DNA of 64,000 nucleotides from Streptomyces adelaidensis (GTDB lineage: Bacteria > Actinomycetota > Actinomycetes > Streptomycetales > Streptomycetaceae), in assembly GCF_016598475.1 (NCBI RefSeq), contig NZ_JAEMUX010000028.1, positions 25,850-89,849 of the forward strand, given 5' to 3'. This document shows positions 1 through 8,592 of this stretch, piece by piece. Made by a program: the position numbers and the translations under genes. The notes under the pieces are model-generated. The model saw only the letters and a program-made list of their open reading frames with translations, was not told where the DNA came from and did no database searches. How positions within the stretch are numbered: position 1 is the stretch's first letter; every line of letters starts with the position of its first letter.

Positions 1-1550
1 GGGTCGGTGTTGTCGGAGGTCCACACCTGGTCCGTCCGCGCCATCACCCCGAGGTCGATACGGCCACCCCCGCCCGAGCACGACTCGAACGCCACCCCCG
101 GGTGCGCGGCCCGCACCCGGTCCAGCAGGGCGTAGAAGGCGTGCGTGTGCTCGACCCACAGCTTCTGCGGATACGGCTCGCCGGGCCAGCCGGCATCGGT
201 GAAGCAGCGGTTGAAGTCCCACTTCACATAGTCGATGGGCGCACTGGAGAGCAGCGCGTCCAGCTGCTCCCAGAGGTATTCCTGGACGTCCTCGCGCGCG
301 AGATTGAGTACGAGCTGATTGCGCAGCTCCGTCCGCTTTCGTCCCGGTTGGAACTGTGCCCAGTCGGGGTGCGCCCGGTACAGCTCGCTGTCGGGGTTGA
401 CCATCTCGGGCTCGACCCAGATGCCGAACTGCATCCCGAGGGCGTGCACATAGTCGGCGAGCGGCTTCAGGCCCTTCGGGAAGCGGTCCGGGTTGGGGGT
501 CCAGTCGCCGAGCCCGGCGCGGTCGCTGGTGCGCGCCCCGAACCAGCCGTCGTCCACCACGAACAGCTCGACCCCGATGGCCGCCGCCCGCCGCGCGAGC
601 GTCCCCTGCTGCTCCTCGGAGATGTCGAACTCGGTGGCCTCCCAGGAGTTGAAGAGCACCGGCCGGTCCTGGTCCGCGTCCGGGATGACGTACGCCCGCT
701 GGTACGTGTGCCAGGCGCGGCTCGCCCCGCCGAAGCCGCCGTCGTGCCACAGGCCGGCGAAGACGGGCGTGGTGAACGACCCGCCCGGCTCCAGGCGCAG
801 CAGACCGGACTCGTCGTATCCGGCACCGCCGGTGATCTGCACACGCGCGTCGGGGAGTTGGGCCACCGCGATGCGCCAGGACCCCGACCAGCCGAGCGCG
901 CAGCCGTAGACCTCGCCGCGCTCCTCGGTCGCGTCGGTGTCGAGGGCGACCCACGGCAGGTGCTGGTGCCCGGTGTGTCCGCGCCGGCTGCCGATGACCT
1001 TCTCGCCGTAGGTGAGGTCTCCGCGCACGAGCCGGGACTCGGCCGCCCACCGTCCGTGCAGCTGGGACAGCCGCCAGTTCTCGTCACGCGGCGGCAGGGT
1101 CCAGGTCGCCGAGTCGGCCCGCAGCAGCTCCACTGCCGGACCTTCGTTGGCCAGGGTCACCCAGCGCTCGATCACGTCGTCACGCATCCGGTAGTGCAGC
1201 GTGATCCCGAGTCCGTCGTCGGAGAACCGCAGCCGCAGCTCGTCGCCGTCGGCCTCGTACGCCTGGAACGTCCACTCGGTGCCGCGCCGCTGATCCGTGT
1301 GCACGGAGAGGGCGGGACGGGTGAAGCGGGGGCCGCCCTCGACGGGGTACTCCTCGTGTCCGTCGACCGGGGCCTCGAACGGCCAGTACGGCAGCTGCTG
1401 CCGGGCGGCCAGCTCCTCGGCGTCGGCGAGGGCGATCCGGGGGCCCCAGTGCAGGTGCAGCAGCTCGTCGTCCTCCGTGAGCCGCAGGGCGTAACTGCTC
1501 CTGGGCCCCGTGAGAAGCCAGGTCCGGCCGTCTGCTCCGATTTCCAACAT
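1..1550 (-). CDS. Alpha-galactosidase, GH36 family (3' end beyond the left edge)
   Basis: Reading leftward from ATG at 1550 gives 516 codons without a stop, then the window ends. The N-terminal half is a beta-rich GH36-like domain. It is followed by the catalytic barrel motif PIDYVKWDFNRCF near residue 443, where the Asp in KWD is the expected nucleophile. The last residues in the window are SGGGGRIDLGVMARTDQVW and then TSDNTDP, which includes the expected acid/base Asp near residue 511. GH36 enzymes hydrolyse terminal alpha-galactosides such as melibiose and raffinose. No signal peptide is visible, so a cytoplasmic enzyme is inferred. GH36 proteins usually have about 700 residues, so roughly 200 C-terminal residues lie outside. 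The family call is firm; substrate specificity is not. Confidence 0.9.
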   Translation of the reverse strand, partial: MLEIGADGRTWLLTGPRSSYALRLTEDDELLHLHWGPRIALADAEELAARQQLPYWPFEAPVDGHEEYPVEGGPRFTRPALSVHTDQRRGTEWTFQAYEADGDELRLRFSDDGLGITLHYRMRDDVIERWVTLANEGPAVELLRADSATWTLPPRDENWRLSQLHGRWAAESRLVRGDLTYGEKVIGSRRGHTGHQHLPWVALDTDATEERGEVYGCALGWSGSWRIAVAQLPDARVQITGGAGYDESGLLRLEPGGSFTTPVFAGLWHDGGFGGASRAWHTYQRAYVIPDADQDRPVLFNSWEATEFDISEEQQGTLARRAAAIGVELFVVDDGWFGARTSDRAGLGDWTPNPDRFPKGLKPLADYVHALGMQFGIWVEPEMVNPDSELYRAHPDWAQFQPGRKRTELRNQLVLNLAREDVQEYLWEQLDALLSSAPIDYVKWDFNRCFTDAGWPGEPYPQKLWVEHTHAFYALLDRVRAAHPGVAFESCSGGGGRIDLGVMARTDQVWTSDNTD

Positions 1551-1621
1551 CAAGACCCCACAGATTCGAACAGGTGCGATCGGGCTTCAACATCATCGCA
1601 GGTCGCCGAGGACGCGCGGCG

Positions 1622-1671
1622 GCGCCTGTGGACAACTGCCGGCGGGCCTGTCACAGCGCCTGTGGACAACT
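1622..1671. repeat. Two 16-bp direct repeats, each containing a perfect DnaA-box sequence
   Basis: GCGCCTGTGGACAACT occurs at 1622-1637 and again at 1656-1671, an offset of 34 bp. Each copy holds TGTGGACAA, the complement of TTGTCCACA, which is the strong Streptomyces DnaA-box consensus. The repeats lie between the divergent alpha-galactosidase and tyrosine phosphatase genes, upstream of both. DnaA binding and any role in transcription or DnaA titration are inferences. Confidence 0.7.
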
Positions 1672-1781
1672 CATTGCCGTACTCAGCCATGTCGTATGGT
1701 CGAGGGCGCGCCTCGGTGTGGAGTGTGTCGGGTGCGCGCCCGTCGACGATCGGCGCCGACGGCCGGATGGGAGGAGCCCCA

Positions 1782-2579
1782 GTGACGCAGCAGATCCCGT
1801 CGACCGAGCCCGAGCTGACCGGAGTGCGCAACTTCCGCGATGTGGGCGGTCTGCCGACCGTGGACGGCCGTCGGGTGCGCCACGGGGTGCTGTTCCGCAG
1901 CGGCCACCTCGCGCACGCGACAGACGAGGACAGCGCGTTCCTGACCTCCCTCGGCCTGCACACGGTCTTCGACTTCCGCAACACGGCCGATCAGAAGCTG
2001 GAGGGCCCGGACGTCGAGCTCCCCGGCGTCCGCAATGTGAACCTGCCGCTGAGCGACCCCGCGGACGGCGCCGAGTTCTGGAAGATGGTCCGCGACGGCG
2101 ACCTGGACCAGCTGCGCGCACTGCTCGACGACGGCAAGGCGGCCGGCCGGATGATCGCCTCCTACCGCACGATCATCAAGCACCGCACACCCGAGCACTC
2201 CCAGGTGCTGCACGCGCTGGCCGAGGAGAGCGTGCCCGCCCTGATGCACTGCGCGGCGGGCAAGGACCGCGCGGGCCTGTCCATAGCGGTCACCCTCCTC
2301 GCCCTCGGCGTCGAGCGCGAGGCCATCGTGGCCGACTACCTGGAGTCGAACGCCAAGCACCGCCGCTACAAGGTGAGCCGCAGCAGCACCTCCGCGAGCG
2401 CCTACTCCCCGGAGGTCATGGAGCTGCTGAGCCCGCTCTTCGACGCCCGTGCCGAGTACCTCCAGGCGGCCTTCGACACGGTCGAGGAGACCTGGGGCGA
2501 TGTGGACACATATCTGGAGCAGGGCCTGAAGCTGACCCCGGCGACCCGGCACCTGCTGCGCGAGCGCCTGCTCGACTAG
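1782..2579 (+). CDS. Tyrosine/serine protein phosphatase (Y_phosphatase3 family)
   Basis: A 265-residue protein. The N-terminus has the family pattern GVRNFRDVGG, then LFRSGHL. The P-loop signature is HCAAGKDRAG at about residues 156-165, with catalytic Cys157 and Arg163, followed by LLALGV. Members dephosphorylate phosphotyrosine and sometimes phosphoserine or phosphoinositides; the substrate here is unknown. The frame is open far upstream, but GTG at 1782 is the best start because GGGAGGAG sits 7-8 bases before it; an in-frame ATG at 1767 would place that ribosome site inside the gene. It is divergent from the alpha-galactosidase and has no operon partner. Confidence 0.88.
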   Translation: MTQQIPSTEPELTGVRNFRDVGGLPTVDGRRVRHGVLFRSGHLAHATDEDSAFLTSLGLHTVFDFRNTADQKLEGPDVELPGVRNVNLPLSDPADGAEFWKMVRDGDLDQLRALLDDGKAAGRMIASYRTIIKHRTPEHSQVLHALAEESVPALMHCAAGKDRAGLSIAVTLLALGVEREAIVADYLESNAKHRRYKVSRSSTSASAYSPEVMELLSPLFDARAEYLQAAFDTVEETWGDVDTYLEQGLKLTPATRHLLRERLLD

Positions 2580-2690
2580 GCGGGCCCTCCCACGTCCTCC
2601 CGGATCCTCTTGGGCCGGGCCCTCCCAGCGGTCCCAGCCTGACGGGAAAGTGGCTGGCCCACGGAGCTCGGCCTGTGCTTCCATCCTGCG

Positions 2691-3236
2691 GTGAAGATCC
2701 AGAACACCGCGATGTCCGGTGGAAGCGCGGCCCCGTATGTCCGGCCCCGGACCGATCACGACCTCGGTGACTGTGTCCGGGTGCTCGCGGAGGTCCATGA
2801 GCGCGACGGCTATCCGGTGAACTGGCCCGACCACCCCGACGAATGGCTGGCCCAGCGCTCACTCGTCGCCACCTGGGTGGCCGAGCTGGACGCCCGGATC
2901 GTCGGTCAAGTGGGCCTGTCCCGCAGTGCCGAGGGGGACGCGGCACCCGGGCTGTGGAGCGCCCGCGCGGGTGTGGGCGTCGACCGGACCGCCGTGGTCA
3001 ACCGGCTGTTCGTCGCACCGTCGGCCCGCGGCCGTGGGATCGGCGCGCTGCTGATGGGACGGGCGGTCGGGGAAGCGCGGGCTCGCGGCCTGCACCCGGT
3101 GCTCGACGTGGTCGCGTCCGACACCGCGGCGGCGGCGCTCTACGAACGGCTCGGCTGGCGACTGCTGGCCACGGTCGAGCAGCAGTGGAGCCCCGGCCAA
3201 CGGGTGGCCGTCCGGTGCTACGCGGCAGCGGGCTGA
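2691..3236 (+). CDS. GNAT family N-acetyltransferase
   Basis: A 181-residue protein with a single acetyltransferase fold. The acetyl-CoA binding segment is LFVAPSARGRGIGALLMGRA at about residues 105-124, matching the R/Q-x-x-G-x-G/A motif. The C-terminus YERLGWRLLATVEQQW is typical of GNAT motif B. The target amine is not predictable. The start is uncertain: GTG at 2691 has no clear ribosome site and lies about 7 bases after a possible -10 (CATCCT), so it could be leaderless, while ATG at 2712 is an alternative. It ends 9 bases from the convergent DUF6126 gene. Confidence 0.85.
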   Translation: MKIQNTAMSGGSAAPYVRPRTDHDLGDCVRVLAEVHERDGYPVNWPDHPDEWLAQRSLVATWVAELDARIVGQVGLSRSAEGDAAPGLWSARAGVGVDRTAVVNRLFVAPSARGRGIGALLMGRAVGEARARGLHPVLDVVASDTAAAALYERLGWRLLATVEQQWSPGQRVAVRCYAAAG

Positions 3237-3245
3237 CCACACCGG

Positions 3246-3368
3246 CTACTGCCCGGCGCCCACCTCGAACAGCAGGTAGACGAAGGCCGCGAAGACATGG
3301 CCCACCACGAGGTAGATGATGAGCCGCACCCACAGGGCACGGGGAAACTTCTCTTCCAGGTTGCTCAT
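3246..3368 (-). CDS. Small single-pass membrane protein, DUF6126-like
   Basis: A 40-residue ORF whose ATG (3366-3368) overlaps the TGA of the upstream regulator in an ATGA arrangement, so translation is probably coupled. The sequence starts MSNLEEKFPRALWVR and continues with one hydrophobic helix (about residues 15-36, LIIYLVVGHVFAAFVYLLFE). Charge distribution suggests a cytoplasmic N-terminus. I recall short proteins of this form next to XRE-cupin regulators in Streptomyces, named DUF6126; function unknown. Coupling to the regulator suggests shared regulation or that it is a partner or target of the regulatory unit. No terminator is evident before the convergent GNAT gene. Confidence 0.75.
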   Translation of the reverse strand: MSNLEEKFPRALWVRLIIYLVVGHVFAAFVYLLFEVGAGQ

Positions 3369-4006
3369 GGGGCGTCTCCGGGGGTGATCGGCCCGAGGCA
3401 CAGCGCGGCGGTCGGGCTCTGCAACAGGGTGTGGACGAACAGCAGGTCGGCGCCGTCCTGGTCGGCGGCGGCGATGCGGTGCGGGGTGAGCGAGTCGAAG
3501 TGCGCGCTGTCCCCGGGCGCGAGCAGATGCGCGGTGTCCCCGAGGCGCAGCCGCAGCCGCCCCTTCAGGACGTACAGCCACTCCTCGCCGGGGTGCACCC
3601 GCACGATGTCCCCCTGCGAGCCGTACGGAACATGGACGCGCAGCGCCTGCATCCCGCGCCCGGGCGCGCCCGCCTGCCGGTACGTCCAGCCGCCGGCGCG
3701 GGTCGGCTCCATGTCGTCGGCGCGGAGCACGGCGTCCCGTTCGGCGACGGTCTCGCCGAGCAGCTCGGAGACGGTCGTGCCGTAGATACGGGCCAGTGCG
3801 AGCAGCATCGGCAGCGAGGGCTGCCGCCGCCCGGTCTCCAGCCGGGAGAGATGGGCGGGCGACAGTCCGGCGGCACGGGCCGCGGCCTCCAGGGTGAGGG
3901 CGGCCCGGCGGCGCAGGGCCCGCAGCTGCGGGGCGACGGCGGGCAGCTCCGCTTCGGCGGCGGGCTCGGGAGGGTGCGTACCCTCGGAGGGGTTCATACC
4001 CTCCAT
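3365..4006 (-). CDS. XRE-family regulator with C-terminal cupin domain
   Basis: A 213-residue protein. An XRE helix-turn-helix spans about residues 26-85 (LTLEAAARAAGLSPAHLSRL is the recognition region). A cupin_2 domain follows at about 110-205, with VHPGEEWLYVLKGRLRLRLG and LAPGDSAHF. Such cupin-XRE proteins usually sense a small metabolite and often repress themselves and a neighbour. The start is ATG at 4006 or the in-frame ATG at 3997; neither has a strong ribosome site. Two palindromes lie 13 to 47 bases upstream and are the obvious autoregulatory operators. The gene follows the hopanoid operon on the same strand, 71 bases after the aminotransferase stop. Confidence 0.88.
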   Translation of the reverse strand: MEGMNPSEGTHPPEPAAEAELPAVAPQLRALRRRAALTLEAAARAAGLSPAHLSRLETGRRQPSLPMLLALARIYGTTVSELLGETVAERDAVLRADDMEPTRAGGWTYRQAGAPGRGMQALRVHVPYGSQGDIVRVHPGEEWLYVLKGRLRLRLGDTAHLLAPGDSAHFDSLTPHRIAAADQDGADLLFVHTLLQSPTAALCLGPITPGDAP

Positions 4007-4018
4007 TCAGCCGGAGCT

Positions 4019-4053
4019 TTGCCTCTGCGGCAAATCTCTTGCCTCAGAGGCAA
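4019..4053. promoter_or_regulatory. Twin palindromic operator of the XRE-cupin gene
   Basis: Site 1 (4019-4033) is TTGCCTCTGCGGCAA, with perfect 5-bp outer arms. Site 2 (4039-4053) is TTGCCTCAGAGGCAA, a perfect palindrome with 7-bp arms and one central base. Their centres are 20 bp apart, about two helical turns, placing two dimers on one DNA face. They lie directly upstream of the regulator's start, which suggests autorepression. Binding by this regulator is inferred from position and symmetry. Confidence 0.7.
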
Positions 4054-4077
4054 ACCCGCCCTCCGGGCGAGCGTCGG

Positions 4078-5487
4078 TCAGCGATTGGCGACAGCCTGCT
4101 TCACGAGCGTCTTGCCGAAGTCCCACATCAGCCCGCCCCCGCTGTGCGCGTCGTCCATCACCTCGGTGAAGGCCTCGACGAACCGGTCGACCTCGCGCTC
4201 CCCGACGACCAGCGGCGGGATCAGCTTGATCACCTCCAGATGGTCGCCGGAGACCTGGGTGAGGATGCGGTGCCGTCGCAGCAGCGGTACGACGACCATC
4301 TGCGCGAAGAGTCCCTTGCGGGCCGCCTGGAGCATCGTCCAACGACCGCGCAGTTTCAGCGACCTGGGCCTGCCGAACTCGATACCGATCATCAGGCCCC
4401 GGCCGCGTACGTCGCTGAGCAGCTCGTACTTGTCGGCCATTGCCGCGAGCCGGGTCTTCAGCAGTTCCCCCGTGGCCCGGGCGTTCGCCACGATCTGCTC
4501 GTTCTCCATGACCGAGAGGACGGCGAGACCGGCGGCCATGGCCTGGGCGTTGGAGCCGAAGCTCGCCGAGTGGACGAGGACGCGGTCCATCGACGAGTAG
4601 ACCTTCTTGAAGATCCACTCCTTGCCGAGGGTCGCGCTGACCGGGACATAGCCGCCGGAGAGCGCCTTCGCCACGCAGACCAGGTCCGGCTCCACGCCCT
4701 CCTCGTGCTGGTAGGCGTAGAAGTCCCCGGTCCGGCCGAGCCCGGTCTGCACCTCGTCGACGATCAGCAGCGCCTTGTGCCCATGCAGCAGTTCCTGTGC
4801 GGCGCGCAGATATCCGGGCGGCGCCTCGTGCACGCCCTTGCCCTGGATGGGCTCGACGACGAGCGCGGCCACGTCGCCCTTCTTCAACTCCCTTGCCAGG
4901 GCGCCGAGATCGCCGAGCGGTACGGCCGTGTCGGGCAGCAGCGGTGCGAAGCCGTCCCGGAAGCCGTCCTCGCCGTTCACGGACAGCGAGCCGGTGGTGA
5001 GCCCGTGGAAGGCGTGGTCGCAGTACAGGACGCGCGGTCTGCCGGTGGCGTACCGGGCGAACTTCAGGGCGGTCTCGACGGCTTCCGTACCGCTGTTGCC
5101 GAAGAACACCCGCTCCAGGTGCGGACTGTGGGTGAGCAGTTTCTCGGCGAGCAGGCCGGGCAGCGGCTGGCAGTCGAACCGGGTCAGGTCGGCGAGCTGG
5201 GCATCGAGCACGTCGTGCAGCGCCTTGCGGATCACGGGGTGGTGGCGGCCGAGGCCCATCACCCCGAATCCGGCGAGCATGTCCAGGTAGTCGTCGCCGT
5301 CCGTGTCCCAGAAGTACGCGCCCTCGGCCCGCTCGTAGACCTTGTCGAAGCCGATGGTGTGCAGCATGCGCGGGAGTTGGTGGTTGAGGTACCGGGCGTG
5401 GAGTTCGTAGCGCTCGGCGCCGCGCTCGGCCAGGAGTCTGCCGAGGTCGAACTCCTCGGTGTCGGCTGCGCAGTCCGCGGTGGTCAT
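4078..5487 (-). CDS. hpnO: Class III PLP aminotransferase, hopanoid-linked (HpnO-like)
   Basis: A 469-residue fold-type I, class III aminotransferase. Seen are the PLP phosphate-binding region FFGNSGTEAVE, the Asp motif LLIVDEVQTGLGRTG, and the PLP lysine in CVAKALSGGYVP near residue 274. In bacteria with elongated hopanoids, HpnO converts the ribosyl/formyl hopanoid intermediate to aminobacteriohopanetriol; Streptomyces do make aminobacteriohopanetriol. Its ATG directly abuts the dxs stop codon (TAGATG), so it belongs to the operon. The symbol rests mainly on this context, because class III enzymes (acetylornithine or diaminobutyrate type) are hard to separate by motif. It is the last biosynthetic gene of the operon. 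Confidence 0.78.
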   Translation of the reverse strand: MTTADCAADTEEFDLGRLLAERGAERYELHARYLNHQLPRMLHTIGFDKVYERAEGAYFWDTDGDDYLDMLAGFGVMGLGRHHPVIRKALHDVLDAQLADLTRFDCQPLPGLLAEKLLTHSPHLERVFFGNSGTEAVETALKFARYATGRPRVLYCDHAFHGLTTGSLSVNGEDGFRDGFAPLLPDTAVPLGDLGALARELKKGDVAALVVEPIQGKGVHEAPPGYLRAAQELLHGHKALLIVDEVQTGLGRTGDFYAYQHEEGVEPDLVCVAKALSGGYVPVSATLGKEWIFKKVYSSMDRVLVHSASFGSNAQAMAAGLAVLSVMENEQIVANARATGELLKTRLAAMADKYELLSDVRGRGLMIGIEFGRPRSLKLRGRWTMLQAARKGLFAQMVVVPLLRRHRILTQVSGDHLEVIKLIPPLVVGEREVDRFVEAFTEVMDDAHSGGGLMWDFGKTLVKQAVANR

Positions 5488-7389
5488 CTACGGTTTCTCC
5501 TTGGGCAGTTCGTCCTTGACGGCCAGACAGGCGCTGATCCGCCCGGCGATCTCCACCGGCGTCAGACCCAGGTCCGCCAGCACCTCCCCGCGCTTGGCGT
5601 GCGGCAGGAACTGCTCCGGAATCCCGAACCGCCGTACGGGTACGTCGACATCGGCGTCCCCCAGCGCCAGCGCGATCGCCGAACCGACCCCGGCGGCCCG
5701 GCTGTTGTCCTCCACGACGGCCACCAGCCGGTGTTCGTCGGCGAGCCACGGCAGCGCCGGATCGACCGGCTTGACCCAGCGCGGGTCGACGACGGTGCAA
5801 CCGATGCCCCGGGTCTCCAGCAGCTCGGCGGCCTGGAGGCACACCGGGGCCATGACTCCGACGGCGACCAGCAGCACCTCCGGACGGTCCGAGAGCGGGG
5901 AGCGGTGCAGGACGTCCATGCCGCCCACCCGTTCCAGGGACGGGATCTGAGGGCCCACCGATTCCTTCGGGAACCGGATCAGCGTGGGCGCGTCGTCCAC
6001 GGCGACCGCCTCCCGCAGCTGCGCCCGCAGTTGGTCGGCGTCGCGCGGCGCGGCGATCCGCAGCCCCGGCACGACCTGGAGGATCGACAGGTCCCACATG
6101 CCGTTGTGCGACGCCCCGTCGACACCCGTGACCCCGGCCCGGTCCAGGACGAAGGTGACTCCGCACCGGTGCAGCGCCACGTCCATCAACAGCTGGTCGA
6201 AGGCCCGGTTGAGGAACGTCGCGTAGACCGCCACGACCGGGTGCAGCCCGCCCGTGGCGAGTCCGGCCGCCGAGACCACCGCGTGCTGCTCGGCGATGCC
6301 GACGTCCCAGACCCGGTCGGGGAACTTCTCCGCGAACCTGCCGAGTCCCACCGGGTGCAGCATGGCCGCCGTGATCGCCACGACGTCCTCGCGCTCGTCC
6401 GCGATCCGCACGATCTCGTCGCCGAACACCGAGGTCCAGGACGGTCCACCGGCGGGCGTGAGCGGCTCGCACGTCAGCGGGTCCATCACGCCGACGGTGT
6501 GGAAGTGGTCCTCCTCGTTGGCGAGCGCGGGCTCGTAACCGCGGCCCTTCTGCGTCAGGCAGTGCACGAGGACCGGCCCGTGGAATCGCTTGGCGCGGCG
6601 CAGCGCCGACTCGACCGCCGACATGTCGTGCCCGTCGATCGGACCGACGTACTTCAGCCCCAGGTCCTCGAACATGCCCTGCGGCGCGAACGCGTCCTTG
6701 AAGCCCTTCTTCGCCCCGTGCAGCGCCTCGTAGACCTGGTTGCCGACGACCGGCGTGCGCAGCAGGACGTCCTTGCCCCAGGCCAGGAACTGTTCGTAGC
6801 CGTCGGTGGTGCGCAGGGTGGCCAGGTGGTTGGCGAGGCCGCCGATGGTCGGGGAGTAGGAGCGCTCGTTGTCGTTGACGACGATGATCAGCGGCCGGTC
6901 CTTGGCGGCCGCGATGTTGTTCAGCGCCTCCCAGGCCATGCCGCCGGTCAGCGCGCCGTCGCCGATGACCGCGACGACGTGCCCCTTCTCCCCCCGCACC
7001 TGGCGGGCCTTGGCGAGGCCGTCCGCCCAGCCGAGGGCGGTGGAGGCGTGGCTGTTCTCGATGACGTCGTGCTCGGACTCCTCGCGCGACGGATAACCGG
7101 ACAGGCCGCCCTTGCCGCGCAGCTTGGAAAAGTCCTGACGCCCGGTCAGAAGCTTGTGTACGTAGCTCTGGTGACCGGTGTCCCACAGGATGCGGTCGAC
7201 GGGTGACGCGAAGACCCGGTGGAGCGCGATGGAGAGTTCCACCACCCCCAGATTGGGCCCCAGGTGACCACCGGTCCTGGCGACCGCGTGCACCAGGAAC
7301 TCCCGGATCTCTTCCGCCAGTTCGCCGAGTTCCGCCTCGGTCAGCGCCTTCAGGTCGCGCGGTTGCCGGATGCTCTCCAGAATCGTCAC
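5488..7389 (-). CDS. dxs: 1-deoxy-D-xylulose-5-phosphate synthase
   Basis: A 633-residue ThDP enzyme catalysing pyruvate + glyceraldehyde-3-phosphate to DXP, the entry step of the MEP pathway. The ThDP/Mg motif is VVAVIGDGALTGG with the paired NDNERSYSPT. The transketolase central domain has MHPVGLGRFAEKFPDRVWDV and AEQHAV, and the C-terminal domain has VVEDNSRAAGVG. Length is typical (about 620-640). GTG at 7389 follows a G-rich stretch; the gene begins 41 bases after ispG. Placed inside the hopanoid operon, this is probably the pathway-dedicated second Dxs copy; I recall Streptomyces carrying another one elsewhere. Confidence 0.95.
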   Translation of the reverse strand: MTILESIRQPRDLKALTEAELGELAEEIREFLVHAVARTGGHLGPNLGVVELSIALHRVFASPVDRILWDTGHQSYVHKLLTGRQDFSKLRGKGGLSGYPSREESEHDVIENSHASTALGWADGLAKARQVRGEKGHVVAVIGDGALTGGMAWEALNNIAAAKDRPLIIVVNDNERSYSPTIGGLANHLATLRTTDGYEQFLAWGKDVLLRTPVVGNQVYEALHGAKKGFKDAFAPQGMFEDLGLKYVGPIDGHDMSAVESALRRAKRFHGPVLVHCLTQKGRGYEPALANEEDHFHTVGVMDPLTCEPLTPAGGPSWTSVFGDEIVRIADEREDVVAITAAMLHPVGLGRFAEKFPDRVWDVGIAEQHAVVSAAGLATGGLHPVVAVYATFLNRAFDQLLMDVALHRCGVTFVLDRAGVTGVDGASHNGMWDLSILQVVPGLRIAAPRDADQLRAQLREAVAVDDAPTLIRFPKESVGPQIPSLERVGGMDVLHRSPLSDRPEVLLVAVGVMAPVCLQAAELLETRGIGCTVVDPRWVKPVDPALPWLADEHRLVAVVEDNSRAAGVGSAIALALGDADVDVPVRRFGIPEQFLPHAKRGEVLADLGLTPVEIAGRISACLAVKDELPKEKP

Positions 7390-7430
7390 GCTCGGGCCCC
7401 CTCTCGGTCCGTGCTCTTCAGCCCCTGTTT

Positions 7431-8588
7431 TCAGCTCACGGTGACCGCCGGCTCCCCCGACGCGACGCCGTCCTTCTCCATCTGCTCGGCGATCTTCATC
7501 GCCTCGTCGATGAGGGTCTCCACGATCTTCGATTCGGGGACGGTCCTGATGACCTCGCCCCTGACGAAGATCTGGCCCTTGCCGTTGCCGGAGGCGACCC
7601 CCAGGTCCGCCTCCCGCGCCTCTCCGGGTCCGTTGACGACGCAGCCCATGACGGCCACCCGCAACGGCACCTCCATGCCCTCAAGTCCGGCGGTCACCTC
7701 GTCGGCCAGCCGGTACACATCGACCTGTGCCCGCCCGCACGACGGACACGACACGATCTCCAGCCGCCGCTGCCGCAGGTTCAGCGACTCCAAGATCTGG
7801 ATGCCGACCTTGACCTCCTCGGCCGGCGGGGCGCTCAGCGAGACCCGGATCGTGTCGCCGATCCCCTCGCTGAGCAGCGCCCCGAAGGCCACGGCGGACT
7901 TGACGGTCCCCTGGAAGGCGGGACCTGCCTCGGTCACGCCCAGGTGCAACGGGTAGTCGCACCGGGCGGCGAGCTGCCGGTACGCCTCGATCATCACGAC
8001 CGGGTCGTTGTGCTTGACCGAGATCTTGATGTCCCGGAAGTCGTGTTCCTCGAAGAGCGACGCCTCCCACAGCGCCGACTCCACCAGTGCCTCGGGCGTG
8101 GCCTTGCCGTACTTCTGGAGGAGCCGCCTGTCGAGAGAGCCGGCGTTGACGCCGATCCGGATCGGCGTCGTGTGCTCCTTCGCCGCCCGCGCGATCTCCT
8201 TGATCTTGTCGTCGAACTGCTTGATGTTGCCGGGGTTCACCCGCACCGCCGCACAGCCGGCCTCGATCGCCGCGAACACGTACTTCGGCTGGAAGTGGAT
8301 GTCCGCGATCACCGGGATCTGCGACTTGCGGGCGATGGTGGCGAGCGCGTCCGCGTCGTCCTGCGTGGGGCAGGCGACCCGGACGATCTGGCAGCCGGAC
8401 GCGGTGAGTTCCGCGATCTGCTGCAGCGTGGCGCCGATGTCCGACGTACGGGTCGTCGTCATCGACTGCACCGACACCGGTGCCCCGCCGCCGACCGCCA
8501 CCGACCCGACCTGGATCCCGCGCGACGCGCGCCGCACGGCGATCGGCCGGACCGGCATCTCGGGGACACCGAGAGAGATGGCCGTCAT
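7431..8588 (-). CDS. ispG: 4-hydroxy-3-methylbut-2-enyl-diphosphate synthase
   Basis: A 385-residue IspG (GcpE) of the short bacterial type. The N-terminal TIM barrel includes GGGAPVSVQSMTTT and GVNAGSLDRRLL. The C-terminal domain carries the three [4Fe-4S] cysteines in SCPSCGRAQ (near residues 279-282) and VMGCVVNGPGEA (near 314). It reductively opens MEcPP to HMBPP in the MEP pathway. The ATG at 8588 lies 4 bases after the hpnH stop, so it is operonic. Together with the adjacent dxs it raises C5 precursor supply specifically when hopanoids are made. Confidence 0.96.
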   Translation of the reverse strand: MTAISLGVPEMPVRPIAVRRASRGIQVGSVAVGGGAPVSVQSMTTTRTSDIGATLQQIAELTASGCQIVRVACPTQDDADALATIARKSQIPVIADIHFQPKYVFAAIEAGCAAVRVNPGNIKQFDDKIKEIARAAKEHTTPIRIGVNAGSLDRRLLQKYGKATPEALVESALWEASLFEEHDFRDIKISVKHNDPVVMIEAYRQLAARCDYPLHLGVTEAGPAFQGTVKSAVAFGALLSEGIGDTIRVSLSAPPAEEVKVGIQILESLNLRQRRLEIVSCPSCGRAQVDVYRLADEVTAGLEGMEVPLRVAVMGCVVNGPGEAREADLGVASGNGKGQIFVRGEVIRTVPESKIVETLIDEAMKIAEQMEKDGVASGEPAVTVS

Positions 8589-8592
8589 GGCG

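Noticed and set aside
102..1781. Extension of the tyrosine phosphatase frame to position 102
   Set aside because: The upstream part is antisense to the GH36 catalytic domain, and GTG 1782 has a clear ribosome site.
4039..7206. Very long plus-strand open frame (over 1000 codons) across the aminotransferase and dxs region
   Set aside because: It is antisense to genes with clear catalytic motifs, has no family-like sequence and results from codon bias at high G+C.
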